Shown: positions 45,687-55,498, numbered from the stretch's first letter. The stretch: 64,000 nt of DNA from Litchfieldia alkalitelluris (GCF_002019645.1 NZ_KV917374.1:2306696-2370695); one strand, 5' to 3'. Notes: generated by a model from the letters alone, not told the origin. A program made the numbers and translations.

Positions 45687-46814
45687 CTATTTTTTGTCCA
45701 GTATTTTATGAAAAACGGAAATAACGTGATCAATCTCTTTTGCTGAAGTTGAGCTGCCAAAGGATATACGTATAAATTGTTTCGCTTCTTCAGCTGTTTT
45801 ACCGATCGCTGTCATTGTTTTTGAAGGAGCTTGTTGACCGACTGAACAGGCGCTACCTGTGGAAATCGCAATCCCATGACGATTACATTCAAGCATCATA
45901 TACTGACCTTCTATTCCTAAAGTACGTAAGCCAACGATATGAGGTAATTGTCGATTTGGGCTTTCAATGATTTCAATTTTTTTCATGAAAGGTAGTAATC
46001 CCTGGGTTAGCTGTGCTCGTAATGATTGAAATTTGTCTTGGTTTACTGTCAAGCTATTACATTGATGTTGTGCTGCAGTGACAAAGGCTGCAATTCCTGG
46101 AAGGTTAATCGTGCCTGGGCGAAAGCCATTTTCATGGGTTGTATTTGGTAAAGAAGGTACCCATTTAACACTAGGTGATAGATAAACCGCACCGACTCCT
46201 TTTGGACCATAAATTTTATGACTAGAAATCGACAAACTATCTATCTTCATTTTTACCACATCAATAGGGAGCTTGCCAAAGGTTTGGACACAATCACAAT
46301 GTAATAAAATATTATATTTTTTTAAGAGAACTCCAATCCCTATAATATCTTGAACAACTCCAATCTCAGAATTAGCATGCTGTATAGATGCTAAGATCGT
46401 CGTTGGTTGAATTGCATTTTCAAGAACTTCTATATTCACTCTTCCAAATTGATCTACAGGAAGATAGGTAACCTCGTAACCTTCGCTTTCAAGCTTTTGA
46501 AAATAATGTTGTAAGGAAGAGTGTTCAGTGGAAGTTGTAATAATATGATTTCCTTTTGCAGAATTCCCCTTAATTAGTGATTCGAGAGCTAGTATATTAG
46601 ACTCTGTTCCACCACTTGTAAAATAAATGCCTTCTTTTTTTGCATTGATCAATACTGCTAGTTCATTACGACAATTTTCAAGTAAGCTTTTTGCGTTTGT
46701 CCCAATATCATGTAAGCTGCTTGTATTTCCGAACCAATTTTTAGCTACTTCAGTGTATACCTGAATGGCTTCTTCACTCATAGGCGTCGTTGCAGCGTAA
46801 TCTAAATAGATCAT
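45687..46814 (-). CDS. nifS: NifS-type cysteine desulfurase of the NAD operon
   Basis: A PLP-dependent enzyme supplying sulfur for the Fe-S cluster of quinolinate synthase NadA. The N-terminus MIYLDYAATTPM, the PLP Lys in SLSISSHKIYGPKGVG and the active Cys loop in STGSACSVG are present. The start at 46814 is chosen because GGAGG lies 8 bases upstream; that site lies inside the longer open frame from 46829. Length 375. It is divergent from nadB and co-directional with niaR. Confidence 0.94.
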   Translation of the reverse strand: MIYLDYAATTPMSEEAIQVYTEVAKNWFGNTSSLHDIGTNAKSLLENCRNELAVLINAKKEGIYFTSGGTESNILALESLIKGNSAKGNHIITTSTEHSSLQHYFQKLESEGYEVTYLPVDQFGRVNIEVLENAIQPTTILASIQHANSEIGVVQDIIGIGVLLKKYNILLHCDCVQTFGKLPIDVVKMKIDSLSISSHKIYGPKGVGAVYLSPSVKWVPSLPNTTHENGFRPGTINLPGIAAFVTAAQHQCNSLTVNQDKFQSLRAQLTQGLLPFMKKIEIIESPNRQLPHIVGLRTLGIEGQYMMLECNRHGIAISTGSACSVGQQAPSKTMTAIGKTAEEAKQFIRISFGSSTSAKEIDHVISVFHKILDKK

Positions 46815-46887
46815 AGATTGTTCCTCCATTTAAAAATAAGGCATTAAGCTCTATTAGAAATTTTAACAGATTATTTGCAAGAAAAAA

Positions 46888-46931
46888 GTCTTGTCATTTA
46901 AGTTGATATGTGTAAATATAGGTGACAAGAC
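46888..46931. promoter_or_regulatory. Inverted repeat and promoter between nifS and nadB
   Basis: GTCTTGTCA (46888-46896) and TGACAAGAC (46923-46931) form a perfect 9-bp inverted repeat. TTGTCA at 46891-46896 and TAAATA at 46913-46918 (16-base spacing) could be the nadB promoter. The symmetric layout fits an operator for both divergent operons, with NiaR the obvious candidate. Confidence 0.55.
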
Positions 46932-46958
46932 AGTTAAAAGTATAGGAGGCGTAGAATC

Positions 46959-48530
46959 ATGCCTTTTGCTGATATTATAATTATTGGAAGCGGAATTGCT
47001 GCATTAAGTGCTGCAAAGCAACTTGCTAAACAAAAAAATGTGATGATTATCACAAAGTCTAAAGTGGAAGATAGTAATTCAATGCTTGCCCAAGGCGGTA
47101 TCGCTGCTGTTATTGATAAAGATGACGTATGGAGGGAACATTACAGAGACACGGTTGTAGCTGGGTGTTACCATAATGATCAAAAAGCAGTGAAAAAGCT
47201 TGTGAAAGATGGAACATGCTCAGTTAAAAAGCTGATTCATGAAGGTATGCTGTTTGATCGAAATGAACAAGGAGAATTCCATTTAGGTCAAGAAGGCGCA
47301 CATAATCGTCGGCGAATTTTACATGCTGGTGGAGATGCAACCGGAAAAGAACTTGTTCAGTTTATGTTTAAACAGCTTCAGGAACAAGTGAATATTATCG
47401 AAAATGAAATGGCTATAGATTTAATCATCCATGATGGAAAGTGCATCGGACTAAAAACAATTAATAATAACGATCATGTGAAGAAGTATTATGCTAATCA
47501 TGTAATTTTAGCAACAGGTGGTTGTGGAAGTTTATATAAGGTGTCTTCTAATAACGAAACTGTTGTTGGAGACGGCTTTAGTATGGCCTATCGTGCAGGC
47601 GCGGAGCTTGCTGATCTTGAGTTTATGCAATTTCATCCGACGATGTTATATACACAAGGTGGATCTAAGGGTCTAGTATCGGAAGCAGTTAGAGGTGAAG
47701 GGGCTTTCCTTGTGAACAACCATGGTGTAAAAATTATGGAAAATGTTCATGTGCAAAAAGATTTGGCACCTAGAGATATTGTTGCTAGGGCGATTCATCA
47801 TGAAAGAAGTTTAGGAAATGATGTATTTTTAAATATCTCAATGATTTCAAATTTCAAGCAACGTTTCCCGACAATTACGGCTTTATGTGAGGATGCAGGT
47901 ATTGATATTACAGCTGGATTAATTCCTGTTGCGCCAGGAGCCCATTTTATTATGGGCGGGGTAAAAACGAACCTCCATTCCGAAACGAGTATACCTGGCT
48001 TATATGCGGTTGGAGAGGTTGCGTGTACGGGGGTTCATGGAGCAAACCGTCTTGCGAGTAATTCTTTATTAGAAGGAATTGTCTTCGGTGAAAATCTAGC
48101 AAACTATATTCTTAGTAAAAAAAGCGTCACTTCTATACAAAGCTCAACCAAAACGGAATATGCTCATCAAAAAATCGATATTGAATTACCTACAAGATTC
48201 GAAATACAGGAAATGATGACCTCTTTTGTTGGAATTGAACGTGATCGAAAAGGTCTTTTATATGTAAAAAATTGGTTTGAGAAATATCTCCATTTAGGGT
48301 GGCTCTCAACATCTCTGAAAGAGGGAACAAAGGAACAAATCAAAACGATTAATATGTTATCCAATGGATGGTTAATTGCGACATCTGCCCTACTTCGAAC
48401 GGAGAGTAGAGGAGGACATTATCGAACCGACTATCCATTAAGTAAAACACACTGGCAAAATAAACAGGTGGTCAGACAAAAGGATAAAGAACTAATTTCT
48501 TTAGTTGAACCACTGTTAGGAGTGAAATAA
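46959..48530 (+). CDS. nadB: L-aspartate oxidase
   Basis: An FAD enzyme oxidising L-aspartate to iminoaspartate, first step of de novo NAD synthesis. The Rossmann motif IIIGSGIAALSAAKQL lies at the N-terminus; SMLAQGGIAAV, QFHPTMLY and GEVACTGVHGANRLASNSLLEG follow, typical of the succinate dehydrogenase flavoprotein family. Length 523 is normal. TAGGAGGCG precedes ATG. It is immediately followed by nadC. Confidence 0.97.
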   Translation: MPFADIIIIGSGIAALSAAKQLAKQKNVMIITKSKVEDSNSMLAQGGIAAVIDKDDVWREHYRDTVVAGCYHNDQKAVKKLVKDGTCSVKKLIHEGMLFDRNEQGEFHLGQEGAHNRRRILHAGGDATGKELVQFMFKQLQEQVNIIENEMAIDLIIHDGKCIGLKTINNNDHVKKYYANHVILATGGCGSLYKVSSNNETVVGDGFSMAYRAGAELADLEFMQFHPTMLYTQGGSKGLVSEAVRGEGAFLVNNHGVKIMENVHVQKDLAPRDIVARAIHHERSLGNDVFLNISMISNFKQRFPTITALCEDAGIDITAGLIPVAPGAHFIMGGVKTNLHSETSIPGLYAVGEVACTGVHGANRLASNSLLEGIVFGENLANYILSKKSVTSIQSSTKTEYAHQKIDIELPTRFEIQEMMTSFVGIERDRKGLLYVKNWFEKYLHLGWLSTSLKEGTKEQIKTINMLSNGWLIATSALLRTESRGGHYRTDYPLSKTHWQNKQVVRQKDKELISLVEPLLGVK

Positions 48531-48531
48531 C

Positions 48532-49377
48532 TTGAACCAAATTAAATTACAACAATTATTACAAGCTTTTTTTATAGAAGATATCGGTGAAGGTGATCTT
48601 ACAAGTCAATCTATTTTTCCAAAATCAAGAATTGGCGAAGGGAAAATGATTGCAAAGGAAGCGGGAATTGTTGCTGGAGTTGAATTAATTAAAACAGGAT
48701 ATTTATTGCTCGACCAGACAATTGAAGTTCAACTATTAAAGGAAGATGGTGATTACCTTGAGAAAGGAGAAATCATCGCGACCGTAAAAGGACCAATGGG
48801 TCAACTACTAACAGGTGAACGTGTGATTTTAAATTTATTACAGCGAATGAGCGGAATTGCGACTCTAACAGATAAGGCGGTAAAAGCGTTAAACAGTGAT
48901 CATACAAAAGTGTGTGATACAAGGAAAACCACACCTGGTTTAAGAATGCTTGAAAAATATGCAGTAACCTGTGGTGGTGGGTATAACCATCGATTTGGAC
49001 TGTATGATGCAGTCATGATTAAGGATAATCATATTGCCTTTGCTGGCTCAATTACGAACGCTGTGAATGCGGTTCGGGCAAAAGTAGGGCATATGGTCAA
49101 AATTGAAGTTGAAACGGAAAGCAAGGAACAAGTTCTTGAAGCAATTGCGGCAAATGCTGATGTAATTATGTTTGATAATCGTACACCTGAAGAAGTGAGT
49201 GAATTTGTGAAGCTTGTACCTCCTACAATTAGAACGGAAGCATCAGGCGGCATTACACTAGATGATTTAGCTTCCTACCAACATACAGGTGTTGATTTTA
49301 TCTCGCTTGGAGCTTTAACACATTCGGTGAAGGCACTTGATATTAGTTTTAACGTTAGTGATAAGGGGGAATTATAA
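48532..49377 (+). CDS. nadC: Quinolinate phosphoribosyltransferase
   Basis: Converts quinolinate and PRPP to nicotinate mononucleotide. The [10 protein letters not shown] motif near residue 17, the [12 protein letters not shown] and [18 protein letters not shown] blocks, and the C-terminal SGGI...[13 protein letters not shown] segment are all present. TTG start with TAGGAGTG 7 bases upstream. Length 281 is normal. The stop overlaps nadA by one base. Confidence 0.97.
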   Translation: MNQIKLQQLLQAFFIEDIGEGDLTSQSIFPKSRIGEGKMIAKEAGIVAGVELIKTGYLLLDQTIEVQLLKEDGDYLEKGEIIATVKGPMGQLLTGERVILNLLQRMSGIATLTDKAVKALNSDHTKVCDTRKTTPGLRMLEKYAVTCGGGYNHRFGLYDAVMIKDNHIAFAGSITNAVNAVRAKVGHMVKIEVETESKEQVLEAIAANADVIMFDNRTPEEVSEFVKLVPPTIRTEASGGITLDDLASYQHTGVDFISLGALTHSVKALDISFNVSDKGEL

Positions 49378-50483
49378 TGAATATTTTAGAGCTTCTAAAA
49401 AAAGATCAAGATCAACAGATGCCTGAAGAATATAAGCAGTTATCAGTAGAAGAAATGGAAAATAGAGTGAAAGAAATAAAAGAAAGAATGGGTACCTCTT
49501 TATTTATTCCTGGTCATCACTATCAAAAAGACGAGGTTGTTCAATTTTCAGATTCAACAGGAGATTCTCTTCAATTAGCTCAAGTGTCTGCACAAAATAA
49601 GGATGCTAAATACATTGTGTTTTGTGGTGTTCATTTTATGGCTGAAACAGCTGACATCCTTACAAGCGATGAACAAGTGGTGATTTTGCCTGATATGCGT
49701 GCAGGCTGTTCGATGGCCGATATGGCAAATATGGATCAAACAGAACAGTGCTGGGAAGTATTAATGGAAACGTTTGGTGATACGATTCTTCCATTAACGT
49801 ATGTAAATTCAACTGCTGCTATCAAAGCCTTTGTTGGTAAAAATGGTGGAGCAACGGTTACTTCATCTAATGCACAGGAAATGGTGAAATGGGCATTTAC
49901 ACAAAAAGAACGAATTCTTTTCTTGCCTGACCAACATCTAGGTAGAAATACGGCATATGACATTGGCATTCCATTAGACCAAATGGCTGTTTGGAACCCC
50001 ATTTCAAATAAATTTGAATATGAAGGCGATTTAAATGATGTAAAGGTGATTTTATGGAAAGGACACTGTTCGGTTCATGAAAACTTCACAGTCGCTAATA
50101 TCAAAGAAGTAAGAGAAACAAAACCAGATATGAAGATTATTGTTCATCCAGAATGCTCACGAGAGGTTGTAGCTCTTTCAGATGATAATGGGTCAACAAA
50201 GTACATTATAGATACGATTAACAACGCACCAGCGGGCAGTAAATGGGCAATTGGTACAGAAATGAACTTAGTTAAACGAATCATTGATCAACATCCTGAT
50301 AAAGAAATCATTTCACTTAACCAAAACATGTGCCCCTGTTTAACAATGAATCGAATTGATTTACCGCATTTGTTATGGACATTAGAAAGCTTAGAACAAG
50401 GTAAGGTTGTAAACCAAATTTCAGTAGAAGAAGAAATCGCAAGAGATGCTGTTTTAGCATTAGAAAGAATGCTTCAGCGTTAA
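49377..50483 (+). CDS. nadA: Quinolinate synthase
   Basis: An Fe-S enzyme condensing iminoaspartate with dihydroxyacetone phosphate to quinolinate. Likely cluster cysteines are in [18 protein letters not shown] and MCPC; further Cys occur in GCSMAD and GHCSVHE. Length 368 matches the long Bacillus form. ATG overlaps the nadC stop. It ends the nadBCA operon at a terminator. Confidence 0.97.
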   Translation: MNILELLKKDQDQQMPEEYKQLSVEEMENRVKEIKERMGTSLFIPGHHYQKDEVVQFSDSTGDSLQLAQVSAQNKDAKYIVFCGVHFMAETADILTSDEQVVILPDMRAGCSMADMANMDQTEQCWEVLMETFGDTILPLTYVNSTAAIKAFVGKNGGATVTSSNAQEMVKWAFTQKERILFLPDQHLGRNTAYDIGIPLDQMAVWNPISNKFEYEGDLNDVKVILWKGHCSVHENFTVANIKEVRETKPDMKIIVHPECSREVVALSDDNGSTKYIIDTINNAPAGSKWAIGTEMNLVKRIIDQHPDKEIISLNQNMCPCLTMNRIDLPHLLWTLESLEQGKVVNQISVEEEIARDAVLALERMLQR

Positions 50484-50496
50484 GATGCTATAAATG

Positions 50497-50531
50497 AACC
50501 CAAGTCACAGGTCGTGATTTGGGTTTTTTAG
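50497..50531 (+). terminator. Terminator of nadBCA
   Basis: AACCCAAGTCAC and GTGATTTGGGTT pair with one G-T, followed by a T run, 14 bases after nadA. Confidence 0.85.
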
Positions 50532-50601
50532 TATTTGGATAAAATACTTAAGTCAATGACCGGGTAAGACACGATAGGTGTGGAGGAGATAAAATTGTGA
50601 A

Positions 50602-50685
50602 GTCGTGGATAAAACTGAAATAGTCGTGGATAAAACTGAAAATGTCGTGGATAAAATCGAAAAAGTGATGATAAAAGTCCAAAGC
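50602..50685 (+). repeat. Repeat D: 21-bp tandem repeat
   Basis: Units start at 50602, 50623, 50644 and 50665 with core GTCGTGGATAAAACTGAAA; the last unit is diverged, and a poor fifth unit may precede them at about 50580. Confidence 0.8.
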
Positions 50686-50845
50686 CGCTGTTAAACAACT
50701 AAAAGTCGCGGAAAGACTTATAAATACAAACTTTTAACGAGTTTTAATCTAAGATATATTTATGTTAAAAAAACAAAGTTTATCATAATCCGTTTCATTT
50801 GCGCATAAGTTTTTGTGAAGAATAGTGGCAATCTGCCTATCGTCA

Positions 50846-50853
50846 CATACAAT
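50846..50853 (+). promoter_or_regulatory. Sigma-E-type -10 element of safA
   Basis: CATACAAT equals the sigma-E -10 consensus and lies 33 bases before the safA start. A convincing -35 is not seen at the expected spacing. B. subtilis safA is known to be transcribed early in the mother cell. Confidence 0.45.
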
Positions 50854-50885
50854 GTATAGACTTATGTACAGGAGGGGAAAATCAC

Positions 50886-52637
50886 GTGAAAATCCATATT
50901 GTGCAAAAAGGGGAGACTCTTTGGAAAATATCTCAAAAATATGGCGTAGATTTTGAAGAACTTAAGAAATTAAATTCCCAACTGAGCAATCCTGATATGA
51001 TTATGCCTGGGATGAAAATAAAAATCCCAAGTGGGAATGTTCATGTGAAGAAAGAGCAAGTTGCAAATACTAGTCCGGTTCAGAAAGAAGCACAAGTGCC
51101 GAAAGAACAGCAAGTGCAGAAAGAACAAGTAAAGAAAGAACAAGTAAAGGCAGAGCATCCTTACAAGGATATATCGCCAGCACCTTCGCCGGTTCTAGGT
51201 GTTGAAGAAGCACTTCCTAAGAAAGAAGCTGTAAAGCCAACACCAAAGGCACCATACGTACCTAAAATGCCAACATCTATTGATGTGGACGTAGATCTAA
51301 ATAATCAAATGAATGTCAATATGCCGATCAGTAAGACGAATGTGTTTCCAGGAATGATGAAGCCAGAATGGGATGAAGTTGAATCAGTCAAAGAGGAGCT
51401 TCCACCAAAAATGCCTAAAATGCCTGAAATGCCAAACTTACCTAATGTACCAGCAGGTTATACACCACCACCACAAGTCGCTGGAGTAACGGACACACCT
51501 TATTGTGAGCCAATGACACCGGTGATGCCAGGAGCAGGATTTGACTTTCCAGGAGTACCACCAATGCCTGGTGGCGCGCCAGTAGGTCCAGTACCAGGAG
51601 GTTATCCACAGGTGGCACCAACACAGGGATTCCAACCGAATGTGCCTACAGATTTTGATGAAGATGATGATCTAGATTTACCACCTGCTCCACCATGGAA
51701 CACAGGAGTACCAGGAGCAGCAGCTGGAACTCCATATCCAGGAGCACCAGGAGCAGCAGCTGGAACTCCATATCCAGGAGCACCGGGAGCAGCAGCTGGA
51801 ACTCCATATGCAGGAGCACCGGGAGCAGCAGCTGGAACTCCATATCCAGGAGCACCGGGAGCAGCAGCTGGAACTCCATATCCAGGAGCACCGGGAGCAA
51901 CTGGAACTCCATATCCAGGAGCACCAGGAGTAGCTCCAGCGGGAACACCATACATGGGAGCACCAGATTTTGCGCCAACAGGAGCACCATATATGGGGAC
52001 ACCGGGAGTAGCTCCAGTAGGAACTCCGTACATGGGAACACCTGGAGCAGCACCGTTTAATCCTGCACCATATGGCGGTTATGCAACACCTCCTGGTTAC
52101 GGTTTTCAGGGACCAGTTGGACCAATGAGAAATGAATATCCTGTTTTACCAGGAATGTATGAGGAAGATTTTGAGGATGACGTAGATGCTGATGACACAC
52201 CTGGAGCTTATAATGGACCTGGAACTGTAGCACCTGCAGGATATCAAGGATATCCACAACCACAGATGCCACCAATGGGATACCAAGGATATCCTCAACC
52301 ACAGATGCCGCCAACGGCTTATCAGCAGCAACCATTCCCTCCTCATGGGAAAGATTGTGGATGTGGTGGTCCTACACCAATGCCACCACAAGGTTATCCA
52401 GGAGGCCCAGGGTATGGAGGCGCACCAAGTCCAGGCTATGGAGTGCCAGCCCCAGGAGGATATCCGACAGCACCAGGATACCCTGCTCCAGCGCCGGGGT
52501 ACGGTGTGGCACCAGGGTTCGCACCTGGTACACCAACATATGGCATGGGAATGAATCCTTATGACCCAACAAGATCAATGCCATACAATCCGATGTTTGA
52601 ATTACCTGATTTCGATGATGAAGAATCTGATGATTAA
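50886..52637 (+). CDS. safA: Spore coat morphogenetic protein SafA
   Basis: SafA organises the inner coat and binds the cortex in the mother cell. The N-terminal LysM domain (residues 1-50, [20 protein letters not shown]) binds peptidoglycan. A Lys/Gln/Glu-rich linker and a MP-rich segment follow. Residues about 275-390 hold nine to ten tandem units of 12-13 residues ([12 protein letters not shown] type), encoded by a 36-bp DNA repeat. The C-terminal part is rich in P, G, Y and M with [11 protein letters not shown] repeats and an acidic end. At 583 residues it is much longer than B. subtilis SafA (about 387). GTG start follows CAGGAGGGG. Position after nadA matches B. subtilis. Confidence 0.93.
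   Translation: MKIHIVQKGETLWKISQKYGVDFEELKKLNSQLSNPDMIMPGMKIKIPSGNVHVKKEQVANTSPVQKEAQVPKEQQVQKEQVKKEQVKAEHPYKDISPAPSPVLGVEEALPKKEAVKPTPKAPYVPKMPTSIDVDVDLNNQMNVNMPISKTNVFPGMMKPEWDEVESVKEELPPKMPKMPEMPNLPNVPAGYTPPPQVAGVTDTPYCEPMTPVMPGAGFDFPGVPPMPGGAPVGPVPGGYPQVAPTQGFQPNVPTDFDEDDDLDLPPAPPWNTGVPGAAAGTPYPGAPGAAAGTPYPGAPGAAAGTPYAGAPGAAAGTPYPGAPGAAAGTPYPGAPGATGTPYPGAPGVAPAGTPYMGAPDFAPTGAPYMGTPGVAPVGTPYMGTPGAAPFNPAPYGGYATPPGYGFQGPVGPMRNEYPVLPGMYEEDFEDDVDADDTPGAYNGPGTVAPAGYQGYPQPQMPPMGYQGYPQPQMPPTAYQQQPFPPHGKDCGCGGPTPMPPQGYPGGPGYGGAPSPGYGVPAPGGYPTAPGYPAPAPGYGVAPGFAPGTPTYGMGMNPYDPTRSMPYNPMFELPDFDDEESDD
51710..52050 (+). repeat. 36-bp coding minisatellite inside safA
   Basis: About nine tandem units of 36-39 bp, the first five nearly identical in DNA, later ones diverged ([20 protein letters not shown]). 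The identity at synonymous positions shows recent expansion. It leaves several other frames on both strands open. Confidence 0.9.
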
Positions 52638-52649
52638 CTAAATTTTTAG

Positions 52650-52687
52650 GAGCCTTGCTGAATATCAGTGAGGCTCTCTTTTTTTAC
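52650..52687 (+). terminator. Terminator of safA
   Basis: GAGCCTTGCTGA and TCAGTGAGGCTC form a 12-bp stem with two G-T pairs and a three-base loop, followed by a T run. Confidence 0.88.
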
Positions 52688-52718
52688 ATCCCACTTTAAT
52701 ATAATAAAGAATTATCGT

Positions 52719-52913
52719 TCAATCTTTCAGTTCCAAATCAACTTTTTTTCGATACTTTTCTGTCTCTTCTTTATTAAGCTGATATACTTGTTCGACCCTT
52801 GGAGGCTTCCTAGTAGGATCTAAGTAGGCAAATGCGACGCCTAAAAGATATCCCAAAGCAAACATGCTCTTTTTAGTGGTTTTGAATTTTCTTCTTTTTC
52901 TAATACCCATCAT
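52719..52913 (-). CDS. Small basic hypothetical protein with one hydrophobic segment
   Basis: Not recognised. The 64-residue product has a strongly basic N-terminus (MMGIRKRRKFKTTKK), a hydrophobic stretch (about 17-30, FALGYLLGVAFAYL), then a charged C-terminus. GAAGGTG lies 8 bases before the ATG pair. It lies convergent to safA and divergent from the cortex lipoprotein gene, in a sporulation neighbourhood, but nothing shows its role. Confidence 0.55.
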   Translation of the reverse strand: MMGIRKRRKFKTTKKSMFALGYLLGVAFAYLDPTRKPPRVEQVYQLNKEETEKYRKKVDLELKD

Positions 52914-53118
52914 CTACCAACACCTTCTTTTGTATTAAACTAACCATTATAATCAGTAATCAGTTTTAGTGTTTAAAATTAAATCTCCCAACAATTTATT
53001 AGGTTCTCAAATACTAACAGCTATAATAATTCCCCTTTTAGGCAATCTATATATGAGCGTCAAAAAGTATTAAATTACTTGATACATTTTTGATGTGAAG
53101 AAAAAGGGGGTAATTGCG

Positions 53119-54282
53119 TTGAAGAAAACACTATTTACATTATCTGCAACTGCAATAATGATGGGTGGTCTTGTTGGGTGTGCTGGCAATAATGATGCAA
53201 TGGACACTAACTACAATACCAATGCAACTCGACCGATTGGTTATTACTCCAATGAAAATACAGAACGAAATGGTAACGCTCGTACACTTACAGATAACGA
53301 CGGTCCTATAACAGAAATGTTAGACCGTGCAGGAGATCGTGATAATAATCGTGGTGCTAGAACAAACCGTACTCTTAATGAACGTAATTGGGGTACAAAT
53401 AACACTGGGGATGTAAATCATAGACGAAATAACACTGGGATCTTCAGTAACCGTAATGAGAATAACAATGGTTTATTAGGTCGTAACAACCATAATTACC
53501 GCAATGGGAACGGAGTACTTGATAATGATAATAACACAGGTATCTTCGGAACAAATAATAACCGAACAAACAATTTTGGTACATTAGGTAACAACCGTGA
53601 CCAACATGCAGGTGTTAATAGAGCAAACGATAATCGTTTCTTTAATTTTGGTGCGGTAAGAGATAACAATCATTACGGTACCAACAATACGACTCATAGA
53701 AGTAATAACTTCTTTAGTGGTCTTCGTGATAATGGTAACTTTGGTACATTAGGAACAGACCGTGATAATCTTGATGGAAACTATGCAACTTCACCATATG
53801 CAGTACCTGGTAATCCCTATGCTGCTCGTGGAAACAAAACAATGGAACATAACAAACATGATCGTGCGGATTTAAATTATCATGGACATGTTGATGACAA
53901 TACAGACCAAGCAAGAAACTCTGCCTATTACACAAATTACAATGGTGATTTAGCAGACCGTATTGTTGAGCGTGCTGAGCGTGTCAAAAACGTTGATGAT
54001 GCTCATGCTGTTGTTATGGGTGATGATGTTGTCGTAGCTATTGATACAAATGATAACAATGACAAAAATGTCACAAATGAAGTTGAAGATTCAATTAAAT
54101 CTTTGACAAAAAACAAAGATGTTCGTGTGATCACTGATGAAGCTACATTTACTCGTGTACGTGACATTAATAATGATATGCGTACAGGACACACAACTCC
54201 AGATACGATTAATGAAGATTTAGGCGATTTATTTGAAAACATTGGACAAACCATTCGTCGTCCTTTTTCAAACAACAAATAA
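53119..54282 (+). CDS. coxA: YhcN/CoxA-type sporulation lipoprotein, Asn-rich
   Basis: A lipoprotein of the YhcN/YlaJ/CoxA spore-cortex family. TTG at 53119 is chosen because a GGGGG site lies 8 bases upstream; GTG at 53095 is in frame. The signal peptide ends in the lipobox LVGC (Cys near residue 20). Residues about 30-240 are extremely rich in N, D, R and T with NNHN, NNTGIF and RDNN-type repeats. The C-terminal YhcN/YlaJ domain (about 285-365) reads ADRIVERAERVKNVDDAHAVVMGDDVVVAID. B. subtilis coxA follows safA, which supports the symbol. Length is about 387, longer than B. subtilis CoxA. Confidence 0.85.
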   Translation: MKKTLFTLSATAIMMGGLVGCAGNNDAMDTNYNTNATRPIGYYSNENTERNGNARTLTDNDGPITEMLDRAGDRDNNRGARTNRTLNERNWGTNNTGDVNHRRNNTGIFSNRNENNNGLLGRNNHNYRNGNGVLDNDNNTGIFGTNNNRTNNFGTLGNNRDQHAGVNRANDNRFFNFGAVRDNNHYGTNNTTHRSNNFFSGLRDNGNFGTLGTDRDNLDGNYATSPYAVPGNPYAARGNKTMEHNKHDRADLNYHGHVDDNTDQARNSAYYTNYNGDLADRIVERAERVKNVDDAHAVVMGDDVVVAIDTNDNNDKNVTNEVEDSIKSLTKNKDVRVITDEATFTRVRDINNDMRTGHTTPDTINEDLGDLFENIGQTIRRPFSNNK

Positions 54283-54300
54283 TCGTTAATTAATGGTTGG

Positions 54301-54329
54301 GTCAGTCCTTTCTGGGCTGGCTTTTTTTG
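54301..54329 (+). terminator. Terminator of the coxA-like gene
   Basis: GTCAGTCC and GGGCTGGC pair with two G-T pairs, loop TTTCT, then seven T. Confidence 0.8.
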
Positions 54330-54355
54330 GAAAATTGATATTTAGGGGAGGGGAT

Positions 54356-54555
54356 AGGACTCATAAGAGGAAAAAGTCCCGCTATTACATTTAGTTGGGG
54401 CTTAAGAGGCAATATAAGGGGAGAAATTCCCGTAAAATTCACTAATGTATGACTAAATCTAAAGGTTAGGTTCATATAAGTGGAAATTCTCCCGTTATTT
54501 TTAGGGAAATGTTGATATTTCCCAGTATAAGTGGAATTTTTCCCTTTAAATTCAA
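54356..54555 (+). repeat. Repeat C, copy 2
   Basis: Four units start at 54363, 54414, 54476 and 54527 with spacing 51, 62 and 51, as in copy 1. TCCGG of copy 1 is TCCCG here. The interstitial segments GGGGCTTAAG, TATGACTAAATCTAAAG and TTTTTAGGGAAATGTTGATA are conserved between the copies. Confidence 0.8.
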
Positions 54556-54835
54556 CCACAGTGGGATCAATAGTATACAATGTTTTCGTGGAAGAAGTGT
54601 GGTGGAGAAATGAACTCTTTGTATGATAAAGGAGTAAAGGGCATAGAATACAATTTATCGGATTTTCACTAAACAAAAGGATCGGGCTTTGCTCGGTTTT
54701 TCTTACGATGAAAAAAAGTTGGATAACTTTACTATATTTGGTCACACTATTTGTATGAGGAGCTTAGCACTGTTGTAATCTAAGTCCAAAGCAATATCCC
54801 AATCAATTAAGTAACTTTCGTAAGAGGTGGTTATT

Positions 54836-55378
54836 ATGAAACGTATTCTTTACATATTAGGAGTTATCGCTACATTTCTTTGTATGACAGGCTTTCAAAC
54901 GGCTTCAACTGAAGGGAATGCTACGACAAATCAAAATCCTGTGGATGATAGTGATTTTGAGGTGACTGGGCCTTTAACAATGACAGTGATATTAGAGCGT
55001 GTTTATTTAGATGGAGAAGTTAGTGAAGAGATTGTTGAAGAAACGATTTGGGCTATGGAAGACTTTTGGGCGGAATATGCTGATTGGCAAATGATACACT
55101 CAGACGAAGAACAAGTGGTATTCCAGCAACATGTTGATGATATCTCGCCATTATTAAAATCAAATGGCTACTTTGGAATAAGTGAAGATGGAGTCTTAAC
55201 CATTTTTGATGGCCGACCTTCAAAGTCCAATAAGGTGATACAATCATTTTTCCAAATAGACATTGAAAAGCTTGAAAGTAGACAACATAATATGTTGAAA
55301 AAAGGGATAAAGGTTGGATCGAAATCTGAATATATCAATGTGATTGAAATATTCAAAACCTTTACAGCTTCCCCATGA
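54836..55378 (+). CDS. bofC: Sporulation checkpoint protein BofC
   Basis: BofC is secreted from the forespore and delays SpoIVB signalling to pro-sigma-K processing. ATG at 54836 follows AAGAGGTGG; the earlier GTG lies inside that site. A signal peptide (about 1-22) is followed by VILERVYLDGEVSEE, MEDFWAEYADW, DDISPLLKSNGYFG and IQSFFQIDIEKLES, all close to B. subtilis BofC. Length 180. It precedes ruvA, as in B. subtilis. SpoIVFA and SpoIVFB, the downstream parts of the same checkpoint, are encoded 17 kb away. Confidence 0.93.
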   Translation: MKRILYILGVIATFLCMTGFQTASTEGNATTNQNPVDDSDFEVTGPLTMTVILERVYLDGEVSEEIVEETIWAMEDFWAEYADWQMIHSDEEQVVFQQHVDDISPLLKSNGYFGISEDGVLTIFDGRPSKSNKVIQSFFQIDIEKLESRQHNMLKKGIKVGSKSEYINVIEIFKTFTASP

Positions 55379-55392
55379 AAGATTACGTAGAT

Positions 55393-55427
55393 AGACTAGT
55401 GAGTTTTTTTAGCTCCTAGTCTTTTTC
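55393..55427 (+). terminator. Terminator of bofC
   Basis: AGACTAG and CTAGTCT pair around a T-rich loop that includes GAG/CTC, followed by five T. Confidence 0.75.
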
Positions 55428-55498
55428 CTGTTTATATGTCTTTTTTTCGCGAATATGATAAAATGGTGTACAGCTATGAAGAGGAGAGGTCTAAGTAA

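Larger units (their letters stand above)
50532..50885. other. Intergenic region between nadA terminator and safA
   Basis: A 354-base stretch with a short tandem repeat (D), then AT-rich sequence and the safA promoter region. No gene is seen; the tandem repeat is open in one frame but has no start or ribosome-binding site. Confidence 0.5.
54283..54835. other. Intergenic region between coxA-like gene and bofC
   Basis: A 553-base gap holding the terminator, repeat C copy 2, and about 280 bases before bofC in which I see only AT-rich sequence and the AAGAGGTGG ribosome-binding site. No gene is visible. Confidence 0.5.

Noticed and set aside
51602-52053. Long open frames on both strands over the safA repeat tract (including a 143-residue minus-strand frame)
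   Set aside because: They are by-products of the 36-bp repeat, which avoids stops in several frames; no ribosome-binding site, and safA itself has LysM and conserved position.
53041-53100. Sigma-G or sigma-K promoter before the coxA-like gene
   Set aside because: Partial matches (GTATT, CATTTTT) exist but spacing is wrong for either consensus.
54302-54745. 147-residue minus-strand frame over repeat C copy 2
   Set aside because: It runs across a terminator and repeat units, and its composition looks like translated non-coding AT-rich DNA.
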